A DNA stretch of 64,000 nucleotides from Sphingomonas oligophenolica (GCF_006438955.1 NZ_RCZK01000002.1:309581-373580); one strand, 5' to 3'; shown: positions 53,117 through 61,774, counted from the first letter of the stretch. Made by a program: numbers and translations. The notes: generated from the sequence alone by a model not told the origin.

Positions 53117-55111
53117 ATGCACGCATCATCCTTCCGCACCGTCGTCCTCGTTTCCCTCCTCGCGGGTGCCGCGACCACGATGGTCGGGCAGGATCAGCTC
53201 GACAAATACCGCACCCAGATGGCGAACATGGGCCCGCAGACGCCTGCTACGCCCGCGGATGGACGGATCGCGGCGACGATCGCGCAATGGCGGTCGCTCC
53301 AGCAGACCGATGCGCTGCCGTTCGACAGCTATGCCTCGTTCCTGATGAACCATCCCGGCTGGCCCGGCGAAACTGGCCGCCGCCGCGCCGCCGAACGCCA
53401 GGCGGGCAGCGCCTCGCCCGCCAGCGTCGTCGGGTTCTTCGCCAGATTCCCCCCGACGACCACCTCAGGCACGGTCGCGCAGGCACGCGCGCTCGCTGCG
53501 ATGGGGCGCACCGCACAAGCCAACGACGCGGCGCGTACCGCCTGGCGGATGGGATCGCTCGCCTCTGCCGACGAGGCCGCGATCCTCGGCCAGTTCGGAT
53601 CGACACTCACCCCCGCCGATCACGACGCGCGGATGGACGCGTTGCTGTGGCAGGGTTCGACCTCCACCGCGGCGCGCCAACTCGCCTATGTCAGCGCGGC
53701 CAAGCGTCCGGTGTTCGAAGCGCGGCTGGCGCTCCGGACCAACGCGCCCAATGCCGCCGACGTCGCGATGAACGGCCAGACGATCTATGGCGGCGATGCG
53801 GGCTATATCGCCGATCGCGCCGTGTGGCTGCGCAATTCGGGCGCGAGCCCCAGCGCGCGGACGTGGCTCGCGCAATCGCGCACGCTGTCGGCGCGCCCCG
53901 GCGATGCGGGCGAGTATCTCGATGTCCTCTATACCAACGCGCGTGGTGCCGATAACGACGGCCAGTATCAGACCGCCTACGACATCGCGCGCCAGATCGC
54001 CGACGTCTATCCCGCGGGGACCGACGTCGCGGCGCAAAGCTACAAGGAGCGTGACGAATACACCAACCTCGCCTGGCTCGGCGGGCAGGTCGCGCTGAAA
54101 CACCTCGGTCGCCCCGCGGACGCGATGGTGTTGTTCGACCGCTACGGCAAGGGATCGAACTCGCCGACCGTGACCTCGAAGGGGCTGTACTGGGCGGGGC
54201 GCGCCGCGCAGGCGGCGGGCAAGACGCTCGAGGCCACTCAATTCTACACCGCCGCCGCGGGCTATCGCGATCAATTCTACGGCCAGCTCGCGACCGAACG
54301 GCTCGGACGCCCCTATTCGGCGCCCCCCGCGATCGGCAATCCGGCGATCGATCCCGCGGTGCGCGCGGCGTTCGCGTCGCGTGAGGTCGTCAGCGCCGCC
54401 AAATTCCTGGGGCAGATCGGCGACTGGCAGGACCAGACCGCGTTCATCAAGCAGATCGCGAGCGACGCGACGACCGAGAACGATCATGTCCTCGCCGCCG
54501 AACTCGCCAAGCAGCTCGATCGCCCTGACCTCGGCGTGATGGTCGGGCGCAGTGCGATAAGCAACGGGCTCAGCGACTATACCGCGGCGGGCTTCCCGAC
54601 CGTGTCGGTCCCTGCGGGCTATGAGGATAACTGGACGCTGATCCACGCGATCTCGCGCCAGGAAAGCCAGTTCGACAAGACTGCGGTCAGCCATGCCGGC
54701 GCGCGCGGGCTGATGCAGCTGATGCCCGGCACCGCGCGCGAGCAATCGGGCAAGATCGGGATTTCGTACAACGCCGCGGCGCTGACCACCGACCCCAATC
54801 TGTCGATCATGCTGGGATCGAGCTATTTCGCGCGGATGTACGCCAATTACGGCAGCTATCCGATGGCAGTCGCGGCGTATAACGCGGGACCGGGCAACGT
54901 GAACAAATGGGTCCGCGCCAACGGCGATCCGCGCACCCCGGGGGTGGACGTGGTCGACTGGATCGAGGCGATTCCGATCTACGAAACCAAGAATTACGTC
55001 CAGCGCGTGCTCGAAAATGCGGTGGTGTACGATCTGATGAACCCTGCGCGATCGAAGAGCCGCGGCAACAACCGGCTGAGCTGGTATCTGGGAAAGAACA
55101 GCGCGGGGTGA
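53117..55111 (+). CDS. Soluble lytic murein transglycosylase (Slt family)
   Basis: A 664-residue exported enzyme. A signal-like start (FRTVVLVSLLAGAATTMVGQ) is followed by a long helical superhelix (about 60-480; repeated GRxAQA-type helices) and a C-terminal SLT domain: catalytic Glu in AISRQESQFDKTAVSHAGAR, then GLMQLMPGTAREQSGK, YNAGPGNVNKWV and IPIYETKNYVQRVLEN. It cleaves peptidoglycan between MurNAc and GlcNAc, forming 1,6-anhydroMurNAc. It is divergent from dapA across 78 bp that contain a strong inverted repeat. Confidence 0.94.
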   Translation: MHASSFRTVVLVSLLAGAATTMVGQDQLDKYRTQMANMGPQTPATPADGRIAATIAQWRSLQQTDALPFDSYASFLMNHPGWPGETGRRRAAERQAGSASPASVVGFFARFPPTTTSGTVAQARALAAMGRTAQANDAARTAWRMGSLASADEAAILGQFGSTLTPADHDARMDALLWQGSTSTAARQLAYVSAAKRPVFEARLALRTNAPNAADVAMNGQTIYGGDAGYIADRAVWLRNSGASPSARTWLAQSRTLSARPGDAGEYLDVLYTNARGADNDGQYQTAYDIARQIADVYPAGTDVAAQSYKERDEYTNLAWLGGQVALKHLGRPADAMVLFDRYGKGSNSPTVTSKGLYWAGRAAQAAGKTLEATQFYTAAAGYRDQFYGQLATERLGRPYSAPPAIGNPAIDPAVRAAFASREVVSAAKFLGQIGDWQDQTAFIKQIASDATTENDHVLAAELAKQLDRPDLGVMVGRSAISNGLSDYTAAGFPTVSVPAGYEDNWTLIHAISRQESQFDKTAVSHAGARGLMQLMPGTAREQSGKIGISYNAAALTTDPNLSIMLGSSYFARMYANYGSYPMAVAAYNAGPGNVNKWVRANGDPRTPGVDVVDWIEAIPIYETKNYVQRVLENAVVYDLMNPARSKSRGNNRLSWYLGKNSAG

Positions 55112-55127
55112 GGTTGCACACACCGCT

Positions 55128-55211
55128 TGTTCCCCCGCACAGGCGGGGGTCCAGAGTTTCGAACGATGGCGCTGCTTGGCACCGGCCCCCCGCCTCCGCG
55201 GGGAAACGGGT
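55128..55211. repeat. Inverted intergenic repeat, family C
   Basis: Two inverted units, ttgttcccccgcacaggcgg continuing gggtccag and ggccccccgcctccgcgggg continuing aaacgggtaa, lie between slt and the GreB-like gene. A related single unit (ccaccccggcgaaggccgg continuing gg) occurs near 38384-38404. It may stabilise or terminate the slt transcript. Confidence 0.7.
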
Positions 55212-55232
55212 AACCGAGTTGTCGTAACAAAA

Positions 55233-55721
55233 ATGGACCGCCCCAATTACATCACCCCCGCGGGCTACGCCGCACTCCGCCGCGAGTACGACACTCTTTT
55301 CGCGACCGAACGCCCCGCGCTGATCGAAACGATCGCCTGGGCCGCAGGCAACGGCGATCGGTCCGAAAACGGCGATTATATCTATGGCCGCAAACGCCTG
55401 CGCGAGATCGACCGGCGGCTGGGCTGGCTCTCGAAACGGATGAAGGCGGCCAAAGTCGTCGATCCCGCCGCGCAGGCCGATCGCACCCGCATCTGGTTCG
55501 GCGCGATCGTCACTGTGGCGGATGACGACGACCACGAACGCGTGCTGACGCTGGTCGGCGACGACGAAACCGATACCAGCGCGGGCCGGGTCGGCTGGAA
55601 TTCGCCGTTTGCACGGGCGCTGCGCGGGGCCGCGGTCGGCGATCTGCGGCGCGTGACGCTGCCCGCGGGCGAGCGCGGCTATGCAGTCGTCGGGATCGAT
55701 TATCCGCGCGGCGACGGTTGA
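55233..55721 (+). CDS. GreA/GreB family transcript cleavage factor
   Basis: A 162-residue factor with the N-terminal coiled-coil (ITPAGYAALRREYDTLFATE; AWAAGNGDRSENGDYIYGRK with the acidic tip DRSENGDY) and the C-terminal FKBP-like domain (VTVADDDDHERVLTLVGDDE; NSPFARALRGAAVGDLRRVT). The length and the tip motif point to GreB. It helps stalled RNA polymerase restart by RNA cleavage. The ATG at 55233 is chosen by homology; an in-frame start at 55176 lies in the repeat. It is 31 bp upstream of the NYN gene. Confidence 0.9.
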   Translation: MDRPNYITPAGYAALRREYDTLFATERPALIETIAWAAGNGDRSENGDYIYGRKRLREIDRRLGWLSKRMKAAKVVDPAAQADRTRIWFGAIVTVADDDDHERVLTLVGDDETDTSAGRVGWNSPFARALRGAAVGDLRRVTLPAGERGYAVVGIDYPRGDG

Positions 55722-55752
55722 CGCGTCGCGCATTCGCTACGAGTGAACCGTC

Positions 55753-56541
55753 ATGAACAACGACACCCACGCCCGCAACATCGCGCTGTTGATCGACGGC
55801 GACAACGCCTCGTGGCACGCGATCGACCCCGTCCTGACCGTCCTCGCCGAACTCGGCAGCGTCAACGTGCGCCGGGTCTATGGCAACTGGAGCAAGCCGG
55901 GGCTCAAGGGCTGGGAGGACATGACCTCGAAGCACGGCATCGAGCCGCAGCAGCAGTTCGACCTCACCAAGGGCAAGAACGCGACCGACATGAAGATGAC
56001 GATCGACGCGATGGACCTGCTCGCGCGCGGCCGCATCGACGGCTTCGGGATCATGTCGTCGGACAGCGATTTCATGCCGCTCGCGACCCGGATCCGTCAG
56101 GACGGCCTGCCGGTCTATGGTTTCGGCGGCACCAAGACCCCCGAAGCGTTCAAGCGCGTGTGCACCCGCTTCATCGACGTCGACGCGCTGCTTAAGGAAA
56201 AGCGTGCGCCCGCCAAGCCGACGGTCGAAGTGCCGATCGACGAGGCCCTCCCCGCGCCAATCGGGACGACCTCCCCCGCCCGCGCCGCGGCCACCAGCAA
56301 GGACGCGACCGCGGTCGACGACGAAGTCGTGAAGCTGTTGATCGACGCCTATGATTCGGTGAAGCGCGATGAACGCGGCTATGTCAGCGTGTCGGAAATG
56401 GGCCAGCTCGCCGGCAACCGATCGAGCTTCGATGCGCGCAACTATGGCTATCGGCGGCTCGGCGATCTGATCCAGGCGGTCCCCAATTTCCAGACCGAAC
56501 GCCGCGACGATGGCCGACTGTTCGTCAAGCGGGTGCGGTGA
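55753..56541 (+). CDS. NYN-domain protein with C-terminal OST-HTH/LOTUS-like domain
   Basis: A 262-residue protein. The N-terminal NYN (PIN-like) domain has Asp in IALLIDGDNASWHAIDPVLT, GKNATDMKMTIDAMDLL and GIMSSDSDFMPLATRIRQDG, a full metal-binding set of a predicted RNase. After a Pro/Ala linker (about 165-195) the C-terminal ~70 residues (YVSVSEMGQLAGNRSSFDAR; YRRLGDLIQAVPNFQTERRD) resemble an OST-HTH/LOTUS RNA-binding domain. It is a predicted RNase of the LabA/DUF88 type; target RNA is not known. It is adjacent to the GreB-like gene. Confidence 0.88.
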   Translation: MNNDTHARNIALLIDGDNASWHAIDPVLTVLAELGSVNVRRVYGNWSKPGLKGWEDMTSKHGIEPQQQFDLTKGKNATDMKMTIDAMDLLARGRIDGFGIMSSDSDFMPLATRIRQDGLPVYGFGGTKTPEAFKRVCTRFIDVDALLKEKRAPAKPTVEVPIDEALPAPIGTTSPARAAATSKDATAVDDEVVKLLIDAYDSVKRDERGYVSVSEMGQLAGNRSSFDARNYGYRRLGDLIQAVPNFQTERRDDGRLFVKRVR

Positions 56542-56569
56542 CCTCGCGTTGGGGCGCGAATCACACGAT

Positions 56570-56635
56570 CCGTTCGCCCTGAGCCTGTCGAAGGGCCTTA
56601 GACTCACCGTGCTTCGACAAGCTCAGCACGAACGG
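56570..56635. repeat. Palindromic intergenic repeat, family A, copy 4
   Basis: ccgttcgccctgagcctgtc continuing gaagg, then gtgcttcgacaagctcagca continuing cgaacgg in inverted order, between the NYN gene and the end of the histidine kinase gene. It is nearest to copy 1. Confidence 0.9.
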
Positions 56636-56667
56636 TGAGGGCCAGATCATGCTGACCTTATCATGCT

Positions 56668-57852
56668 TCACCCGCGCGGATCGGGGAAGCGCAGCACCGC
56701 CCTCGCCCCGCCGTCCGCATCCTCGAAACTCATCGCGCCTTTCAACTGGCGTGACAGGCTGGCGATCATCCGCATACCCAGGCTGTCGCGCGACGCGCTG
56801 GCGATGTCGAACCCCGCGGGCATGCCCGGACCGCGATCGTCCACCGTCAATACGAATTCGTCCGCCTCGATTCCCAGCGCGACCGCGATCCCGCCGTCGG
56901 CATATTTGATCGCGTTGGTCACCAGTTCAGTGACGACCAACCCGATCGGGATCGCGATGTCCGCGCTGATCTCGATCGCGAGTATGATACAGGGGATATC
57001 GACCTCGGCCTGTTCGGCGAGGCCTTCCACGATCCCGCAGACCAGTTCGTCGAGCGCGACCACGCCGACCCGATCGCCGCGCCACAGCCGATCGTGCGCT
57101 AGCGCAATCGCCGCGATCCGGGCCTGCGCATCGCCGAGCATTCGCGTGATCCGCGGGTCGTCATCCTCGTGCATCTGCAGGTTGAGCATCGCCGAGACCA
57201 TCGCGAGGCTGTTCTTGACGCGATGGCTCGCCTCGCGGGTCAGCAATTCCTGATGCTCGATCGCCGCAGCCAGACGCGCCTCGGCGCCTTGACGCTCGAT
57301 CGCCACGCCGATCAAATTGGCGAACCCCTGCATGAACGCGATGTCGGCGGTCTCGAACTGGCCCTCGTCAGAGCTGTCGACCTCGAGCACGCCATATTTC
57401 TCGCCAGACGCCTCGACCACCACGTTGATCGCACGGCGGATCCCCGCCTCGGCCATGAAAGTCGGGGTACGGAAGCGTTCCTCGTTTTCGAGATGGTTCG
57501 AGATCACCGGCTCACCGGTCTTGAACGCGAATCCAGCCGGCGAACCCAGATCCGCGGGTATCGTGACGCCGCCCACCACGCCTTCGGGCCAACCGACCCC
57601 GGCGCGCACGAGCAACGCGTCGCGATCGGGGCAGCGTTCCAGGAACTTGGCGTAGCGCGCGGTCATCCCCTCGGCGCATAATTCCGCGGCGCGCTGGAGC
57701 ATCGGCCCCAGTTCGCGCGCGCGCAGCGCCTCGATGCCGAAATCGGACAACACCGATTGTTGGCGGAGCCGATAGCGTAGCTCGCTTGCGCTGGGATGCG
57801 CATCGGCTCCGGGAGAGTCTTCTACCACGGCCACTGTCACCAATCCATTCAT
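56668..57852 (-). CDS. GAF-HWE/HisKA_2 sensor histidine kinase
   Basis: A 394-residue cytosolic kinase. A GAF domain (about 50-195; GFAFKTGEPVISNHLENEER, VVVEASGEKYGVLEVDSSDE) is followed by HisKA_2 with phospho-His in LLTREASHRVKNSLAMVSAM and a degenerate HATPase (GLVVTELVTNAIKYADGGIA; VDDRGPGMPAGF; SLGMRMIASLSRQL). Such kinases often feed the general stress response (PhyR-NepR-EcfG) in alphaproteobacteria; no phyR is in the window. It ends the conserved part before the mobile-element region. Confidence 0.92.
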   Translation of the reverse strand: MNGLVTVAVVEDSPGADAHPSASELRYRLRQQSVLSDFGIEALRARELGPMLQRAAELCAEGMTARYAKFLERCPDRDALLVRAGVGWPEGVVGGVTIPADLGSPAGFAFKTGEPVISNHLENEERFRTPTFMAEAGIRRAINVVVEASGEKYGVLEVDSSDEGQFETADIAFMQGFANLIGVAIERQGAEARLAAAIEHQELLTREASHRVKNSLAMVSAMLNLQMHEDDDPRITRMLGDAQARIAAIALAHDRLWRGDRVGVVALDELVCGIVEGLAEQAEVDIPCIILAIEISADIAIPIGLVVTELVTNAIKYADGGIAVALGIEADEFVLTVDDRGPGMPAGFDIASASRDSLGMRMIASLSRQLKGAMSFEDADGGARAVLRFPDPRG

Positions 57853-57909
57853 ACGATTACGTCAGCGGGCAGCTTGGGTAGCACACCCGCATGTGATAGA
57901 GTTTTACCC

Positions 57910-57994
57910 ATGACCGAGATGGTTCCTCTTACCACCGTCCCGTTGCCGGTAAAGCTTCGCGTGGAGGACTATCTGCTCCTCGACGAATCGGGCG
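57910..57994 (+). pseudogene. N-terminal remnant of a Uma2-type endonuclease gene
   Basis: About 28 codons remain, reading MTEMVPLTTVPLPVKLRVED then YLLLDESG, a typical Uma2-family N-terminus. The match ends exactly where TGAGCTGCTGCC begins (57995), the terminus of the IS3-family remnant. The rest of the gene is not in the window, which suggests deletion when the mobile elements recombined. Naming rests on the short N-terminus. Confidence 0.6.
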
Positions 57995-58024
57995 TGAGCT
58001 GCTGCCGGTCCGATGGACACGAGG

Positions 58025-58296
58025 TTAAGCTACGTGTGCTTGCCGCTCGAAGTCGATGGGGCTGAGATAACCCAAAGGTCGAGGGCCTGCGTGTCGGGTT
58101 GTAGAAGCGCTCGATATAATCGAACACGTCGGCTTTCGCGTGATTGCGCATTCGATATGTCTTCCGGCCGATCCGTTCGGTCTTCATCGACGAGAAGAAG
58201 CTCTCCATCGCCGCGTTGTCCCAGACGTTGCCCGACCGGCTCATCGAGCAGATAACGCCATTATCGGCCATCAGTCGCTGGAACTGCTCGCTCGTA
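58025..58296 (-). pseudogene. IS3-family transposase C-terminal remnant (left)
   Basis: Reading outward from the IS30 end: QYTSEQFQRLMADNGVICSM, SRSGNVWDNAAMESFFSSMK (DDE Glu in AMESFF), then DVFDYIERFYNPTRRPS. A one-base insertion after TFG shifts the frame; in the corrected frame the end reads YLSPIDFERQAHVA and stops at 58025. The N-terminal half with the first two acidic residues is absent, replaced by the IS30 inverted repeat. It is inactive. Confidence 0.85.
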
Positions 58297-59766
58297 TATT
58301 GGGCGGACTCAACCGGTCGTTGCAACACGGTGCTTGTCGATCTCTGCAAGGCATTGGTCAAGCGCCTCGGCGGGCGTTTTCCAGCCCAGCGTCTTACGAG
58401 GGCGAGCGTTGAGAGTGGCCGCCACGGCAGCGAGTGCCTCCGGATCATGCGCGCAGAGATCCGTGCCCTTGGGGAAGTACTGTCGCAGCAACCCGTTGGT
58501 GTTCTCATTGCTGCCGCGCTGCCAAGGGCTTTGCGGATCGCAGAAGTAGACCACCACGCCCGTATCGACCTTGAGGCGGGCATGCTGGGCCATCTCGGCA
58601 CCCTGATCCCAGGTTAGCGACCGGCGCAGCTCCTGGGCAAGGTGGTGATGGTGCGTGCGATCGCGTTGCGTACCGCTTCGGCACCATGTCCCGCCAGCGC
58701 CGGGCCGTTCTTGATACTTGGTCCAGCACCATGACCTTCCATGCGCGGCAGGTGCAACAGCATCGTGAAGCGTGTCGTCCGCTCGACCAGCGTGCCGATC
58801 GCCGAGCTGCCAAGACCCAGGATCAGGTTGCCCTCCCAGTGCCCCGGCACCGCCCGGTCATCGGCTTCGGCCGGGCGCTGAGAGATCATGATGTCGGGCG
58901 AGACGAAGTTCTTTCCCCGCAGTCCGACCCGCGCCCGCGGCATGCGCAAGGTCCGTCCGGTCCGCAGGCAGGCTGTCAGTTCGCGTCGCAAGGCGCCGCG
59001 GCCCTGGACGAAGAGCGCCTGGTAGATGGCTTCGTGACTGATGCGCATCGTCTCGTCATCCGGGAAGTCCATGGCCAGGCGCCTGGCGATCTGTTCCGGG
59101 CTCCAGGCCCACGCCCACCGCCGATCCTGCCGCGGCCCGTGCCGACGTCCCTTCCACGACACCGCTGGCCTCGGCACCGGGTTGCCGCAATCGGTACGCA
59201 CGACGCCTGCGAGCCTCTCTTCCACATAGGAGCGCAAAGCCGCGTTCCCGGCAAGCTTCGTTGCTTTGGGACGACGGGCGGACCGATCGGCGTGCCACTG
59301 GGCGACAGTCGCGCGATATTCCAGACCGCCACACCGCGTGGTCGCGTTGCGGCGGACCTCACGCGATATCGTCGAGGCAGAACGGTCGAGCCGTCTTCCG
59401 ATCTCGTGCAGACTATGACCTTGGACAAGCAGCAGCGCGATGTCCTCGCGTTCCGCCAATGACAGGTATCTGCCCGACAGCGGCTTCGCCGCGGATCTAA
59501 ACATCGCTGGTGCCATACCGCCCGCCTTCCGGAACCATCTGGTTCCAACAGGTTGCGACACTTTGGCCTTTAACGCAGCCGCCTCACTGCTCATCCCGGT
59601 CGCGATCAACGTCCAGAAAAGCTGCTGCTCGCTCCGCGTGGCTACCGGCGGTCGACCGGGCGAGCGCAATCGTGGCCGTGTGCACCGATCCGAACGCCGC
59701 TTCTTACTGTCCATGCTACGCCTCCATTTTCGAAGCGTTGCAACGACCGGTTGAGTCCGCCCAATA
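58297..59766. mobile_element. IS30-family insertion sequence with perfect 30-bp inverted repeats
   Basis: The ends 58297-58326 (tattgggcggactcaaccgg continuing tcgttgcaac) and 59737-59766 are exact inverted copies. The outermost TA may be the target-site duplication, giving an element of about 1466 bp (58299-59764). It holds one transposase gene on the minus strand. The inserted site on both sides reads as codons for Gln-Tyr in IS3-family transposases. Confidence 0.85.
58309..59714 (-). pseudogene. IS30-family transposase, frameshifted and with a catalytic Asp-to-Asn change
   Basis: The N-terminal part (ATG 59714) has the IS30 HTH (YLSLAEREDIALLLVQGHSL; RRLDRSASTISREVRRNAT) and the first catalytic region VPGHWEGNLILGLGSSAIGT, in which the usual Asp is Asn. 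Near 58636 one base is missing, giving a premature TTLPRSCAGR stop. The rest continues in another frame: LTWDQGAEMAQHARL (second Asp), SPWQRGSNENTNGLLRQYFP (Glu) and a VATTG end at 58309. With two defects it should be inactive. Confidence 0.88.
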
Positions 59767-60106
59767 CGTGTCTATCAAGTACACCGAGCGGCTCGCCGAG
59801 GCCGGGATCGAGCCGTCGGTCGGCAGTGTCGGCGACAGCTATGACAACGCTTTGGCCGAGACGATCAACGGTCTCTACAAAGCTGAGGTGATCCACAGGC
59901 GTGGGCCATGGCGCAGCTTCGGAGCTGTCGAATATCCCACGCTCGAATGGGTCGACTGGTTCAACCATCGTCGGCTGCTGGAGCCCATCGGCAACATCCC
60001 GCCCGCCGAGGCCGAAGATCAATATTATGCTGCCGCGGACAACATCGTCGGCGGCAAGGCGCCCTACGGGCATCGCTTACAAAAATGCTGCCGTTCAGAC
60101 CTCACA
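59767..60106 (+). pseudogene. IS3-family transposase C-terminal remnant (right)
   Basis: Reading outward from the IS30 right end: QYVSIKYTERLAEAGIEPSV, GSVGDSYDNALAETINGLYK (Glu of DDE in ALAETING), then WFNHRRLLEPIGNIPPAEAE and DQYYAAADN. It is a different IS3 subgroup from the left remnant. The frame runs on past the expected end into sequence antisense to the CDF gene, so the natural stop is lost. The N-terminal half is missing. Confidence 0.83.
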
Positions 60107-60110
60107 TCAA

Positions 60111-61463
60111 TTAATGCGCGTGACCTTGGGGTTCCCGCATCTCGAAAGGAAGCGATGCCGGTTCTTCTCCGCCCTCCAAGCACAGGATCGCGGAAAATTC
60201 GTGCGGCTCAGCCGGAGCAGTGCTGCTTTGAAAAGGCATGCCCTTTCCGTCGAGCGGATGGAGTTCCAGGATTTCATCGCGCTCGCTCGCGCGGCTGATC
60301 ACCGCCTTAGCCTTCAAGCCAGGCATGCCGTCATCTAACGTCAAGCGCATCCGCTCACCGTCCGGCGTGTCGGCGATGATCAGCGCTCCGCTGGCAAGAT
60401 CGCTGCTGAACCGGAATGGGTCGGGGGCGTGATGGTGCGCCGGGCCGACTTGGCTCGGCCTCGGAAGATCGATCGAATCGGCGGCAGTCTGCGCGAAAGT
60501 AACATTCGCGGTTTTGAGTGCCGGGACGTGCTCGATCAGTTCTTCCTTGAGGTTTCGCGCGATTGCCATCGCGGCTGGCAGCGTCAGCGCATCATCGACC
60601 GTGATAGCGATATCGGCATGGAGCGAATGGCCGATCCAGCGCGCTCGGGCCTCCGCGATGTTGTTGATCCCATCGACATGCTCGGCTGCATGACGGATTT
60701 CGGCGGTCACACCGGGCTCGACGCTGTCGAGCGCCCGTGTGATCACAGCCTTGGCGGATTGCCAGACGATGCCCATGATCGCGATAGTGATCATCAGACC
60801 GATGATCGGATCGGCCAGCGGGTAGCCGAACCACACGCCGACAGCGCCGAGCACAACGGCAAGCGAGGTCAGGCCGTCGGTCCGAGCATGGTAACCGTCG
60901 GCGATCAGCGCGGCGCTGTTCATCTGGCGACCGACGCGAATACGGAATATTGCGACGATCTCGTTGCCGAGAAAGCCGATTACACCGGCTGCCGCCAGCC
61001 AGCCAAGATGGCTGACCGCCTGCGGGTGGATCAGACGGCTGATCGCCTGGTAGCCCGCGACGATAGCGCTGAAAAGGATGATGAGGACGATCAGAATACC
61101 CGCCAGATCCTCGACCCGACCCAGCCCATAGGTGAACATCTTGGATGGCTTGCGACGGGCGAGCACAAAAGCGAACCACAGGGGAATCGCTGTCGTTGCA
61201 TCGCCGACATTGTGAATCATGTCGGCGAGCAGCGCGACCGAGCCTGACAGCAGGACGACCGCAAACTGTAGTGCGGCAGTAATTGCGAGGATGACAAACG
61301 ACCATTTGATCGCCCAGATGCCCCGATCGGAGGTCGTGAGCGAGGGATCGATCACGCCGTGGGTGTGGCCGTGGCCACCGGCACCGCCGCCGTGATCATG
61401 ACTATGATGCCCTGCCGTAATGTCCTGCCCGCCGAAACCGAGCCATTCGCGGATTGTTGCCAT
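60111..61463 (-). CDS. CDF family metal cation efflux transporter with His-rich termini
   Basis: A 450-residue cation diffusion facilitator. The N-terminus is His-rich (HHSHDHGGGAGGHGHTHG). Six helices follow, with metal-site pairs HxxxD in LADMIHNVGDATTA and in ADGYHARTDGLTSL. The cytosolic domain has AEHVDGINNIAEARARWIGH and SLHADIAITVDDALTLPAAM. An unusual C-terminal extension of ~120 residues (from QVGPAHHHAPDPFRFSSD) ends in GHAH. It exports divalent metals such as Co, Ni or Zn; the exact ion is not readable. It is 37 bp downstream of a CsoR/RcnR-type repressor and is likely its target. Confidence 0.93.
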   Translation of the reverse strand: MATIREWLGFGGQDITAGHHSHDHGGGAGGHGHTHGVIDPSLTTSDRGIWAIKWSFVILAITAALQFAVVLLSGSVALLADMIHNVGDATTAIPLWFAFVLARRKPSKMFTYGLGRVEDLAGILIVLIILFSAIVAGYQAISRLIHPQAVSHLGWLAAAGVIGFLGNEIVAIFRIRVGRQMNSAALIADGYHARTDGLTSLAVVLGAVGVWFGYPLADPIIGLMITIAIMGIVWQSAKAVITRALDSVEPGVTAEIRHAAEHVDGINNIAEARARWIGHSLHADIAITVDDALTLPAAMAIARNLKEELIEHVPALKTANVTFAQTAADSIDLPRPSQVGPAHHHAPDPFRFSSDLASGALIIADTPDGERMRLTLDDGMPGLKAKAVISRASERDEILELHPLDGKGMPFQSSTAPAEPHEFSAILCLEGGEEPASLPFEMREPQGHAH

Positions 61464-61500
61464 GTTTCAAACCTTCTTTTTTTGCCGGTCGCCACGGACG

Positions 61501-61773
61501 TCACAGGTATTTGGTCAGCGCCTTGAACTCACGCAGCGCCTGTTCGGTGGTCATGGCGCCATCGCCGACCGCGTCGGCCAGGCAATGTTCCATATGATCA
61601 TGGATCAGCGCGCGCTTGACCGTGCGTATGGTGCTTTCGACTGCCTGCAACTGCTGCGCGAGTTCGAGGCATGACCGATTTTCGTCGAGCATCGGCAAGA
61701 TCGACGCGAGGTGGCCATAGGCATGCTTAAGGCCGCGCCGGACTTGGGGATCGGATGCGTGAGAGATGCGCAT
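61501..61773 (-). CDS. CsoR/RcnR-family metal-sensing repressor
   Basis: A 90-residue all-helical repressor of the DUF156 family. The metal-site positions are Cys35 (ENRSCLELAQQ), His60 and Cys64 (ALIHDHMEHCLADAV), and an N-terminal His5. This Cys-His-Cys set matches the CsoR type (Cu(I)) rather than RcnR (which has His at 64), yet its partner is a CDF exporter more usual for Co/Ni/Zn. So metal specificity is open. A 21-bp palindrome abuts its ATG (61775-61795), consistent with autorepression. It is cotranscribed with the CDF gene. Confidence 0.92.
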   Translation of the reverse strand: MRISHASDPQVRRGLKHAYGHLASILPMLDENRSCLELAQQLQAVESTIRTVKRALIHDHMEHCLADAVGDGAMTTEQALREFKALTKYL

Positions 61774-61774
61774 G

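Larger units (their letters stand above)
57995..60106. mobile_element. Composite IS region: IS30-family element between halves of two IS3-family elements
   Basis: From left to right: an IS3-type end (TGAGCTGCTGCCGG..., 57995), the C-terminal half of an IS3-family transposase on the minus strand, a complete-looking IS30-family element with 30-bp inverted repeats, then the C-terminal half of a different IS3-family transposase on the plus strand, with a probable IS3 end (TGAGGTCTGAACGG on the minus strand) at 60106. Neither IS3 half has its N-terminal part. The region separates the conserved chromosome from the metal-stress island. Confidence 0.75.

Noticed and set aside
58614..58660. Programmed frameshift in the IS30 transposase
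   Set aside because: IS30 transposases are normally single-frame, no slippery A-run is present, and a separate catalytic change shows decay.
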